From positions 1 to 6,008 of the forward strand of contig CAKUXT010000127.1 of NCBI GenBank assembly GCA_934700375.1: DNA of 6,008 nt. Direction: 5' to 3'. Below are positions 5,768-6,008 of this stretch, piece by piece. Under the pieces are notes generated by a model. That model made no database searches. It was not told where the DNA came from and saw only the letters and a list, made by a program, of their open reading frames with translations. Each line of letters begins with the position of its first letter. Within the stretch, counting starts at the first letter, position 1. The translations under genes were made by a program, and so were the position numbers. The stretch is from an uncultured Bacilli bacterium. Its GTDB lineage: Bacteria; Bacillota_I; Bacilli_A; RFN20; CAG-288.

Positions 5768-6008
5768 TTACTTGTTTTCTCCGTTTTCAGCAACTTCAGC
5801 CTTAGGGGCTTCTTCGGCCTTAGGGGCTTCAGCAGTCTTTGTTTCTTCCTTCTTGTCATCGAAACGGCGGAAATTCTTCTTGACGAATTTCTTGCGAGCA
5901 ACTCTCTTGCCGTTCTTTCTCATAGCAATGGCATCATCTCTGAGCTTTGCACGGATGGCCTTGGTCTGTTCGTTCGGATCGACACCCTTGAGCATTTCGG
6001 CCATGGTC
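5768..6008 (-). CDS. rpsB: Ribosomal protein S2, C-terminal part (5' end outside window)
   Basis: The frame is open to the right edge; a Thr codon precedes the first visible Met, so the ATG at 6002-6004 is most likely internal. The visible 79 codons would be the end of S2, the small-subunit protein at the head-body junction. TMAEMLKG fits the end of the S2 core (usually MADAVIEG or similar). It is followed by an Arg/Lys-rich stretch (about 28-55 from that Met, including KRVARKKFVKKNFRRF) and then a low-complexity Ala/Glu/Lys/Pro tail with a duplicated AP-K-A unit. The assignment rests mainly on its place 2 bases before tsf, where rpsB is almost universal, and on the short core match; the tail itself is not diagnostic. 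An independent small basic protein starting at the visible Met is the alternative, but upstream sequence is lacking to test it. Confidence 0.8.
   Translation of the reverse strand, partial: TMAEMLKGVDPNEQTKAIRAKLRDDAIAMRKNGKRVARKKFVKKNFRRFDDKKEETKTAEAPKAEEAPKAEVAENGENK
5779..5782 (-). promoter_or_regulatory. Candidate ribosome binding site of tsf within rpsB
   Basis: GGAG on the minus strand, 13 bases before the tsf ATG and inside the last codons of rpsB. The spacing is longer than ideal; with only 2 bases between the genes, re-initiation by ribosomes finishing rpsB is likely important. Confidence 0.5.
5799..5830 (-). repeat. Short in-frame tandem repeat in the rpsB tail
   Basis: A 14-base identical block occurs at 5799-5812 and 5817-5830, offset by 18 bases (six codons), encoding two consecutive copies of an E-A-P-K-A-E type unit. 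It is in frame and low-complexity, so copy number could vary between strains without breaking the gene. Confidence 0.7.

Noticed and set aside
1..6008. Mobile element, CRISPR array, tRNA or phage genes
   Set aside because: No inverted-repeat-flanked transposase, regularly spaced repeats or cloverleaf pattern was seen; the window is filled by conserved collinear housekeeping genes.

Overview
The window is one uninterrupted block of seven genes, all read from the minus strand. In transcription order (high to low coordinates) they are: the 3' end of rpsB (ribosomal protein S2), tsf (EF-Ts), pyrH (UMP kinase), frr (ribosome recycling factor), cdsA (CDP-diacylglycerol synthase), dxr (DXP reductoisomerase) and the first 382 codons of an rseP/rasP-type site-2 protease, which runs off the left edge. 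I see no gene on the plus strand and no gene-free stretch over 76 bases.

The order rpsB-tsf-pyrH-frr-(uppS)-cdsA-dxr-rseP is the classic Bacillota (Firmicutes) translation/lipid/isoprenoid cluster. Tryptophan is encoded by TGG, and dxr ends in a TGA that overlaps the next start, so the code is standard and not the Mycoplasma one. Moderate-to-low GC, AGGAGG-type ribosome binding sites and rather divergent, enlarged family members would fit an Erysipelotrichia-like Bacillota. That placement is an inference and not proven here.

Layout. 5768-6008: S2 C-terminus with a long basic then Ala/Glu/Lys-rich tail. 4872-5765: EF-Ts, starting 2 bases after the rpsB stop. 4823-4870: strong hairpin with a UUCG loop separating the rpsB-tsf pair from the rest. 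4079-4795: UMP kinase. 3470-4012: RRF behind a perfect AGGAGG. 2372-3430: CdsA, unusually long. 1144-2352: DXR. 1-1147: site-2 protease, overlapping dxr by 4 bases (ATGA).

Functionally the cluster joins translation (S2, EF-Ts, RRF), pyrimidine nucleotide supply (UMP to UDP), phospholipid precursor synthesis (CDP-diacylglycerol), the first committed step of the MEP isoprenoid pathway, and intramembrane proteolysis for envelope stress signalling. The most notable points are the absence of uppS from its usual slot between frr and cdsA, the tsf-pyrH hairpin, the substitutions in conserved DXR motifs, and the large insertions in the protease. I found no phage, mobile element, CRISPR, RNA gene or clearly new system; this is a conserved housekeeping region with lineage-specific oddities.
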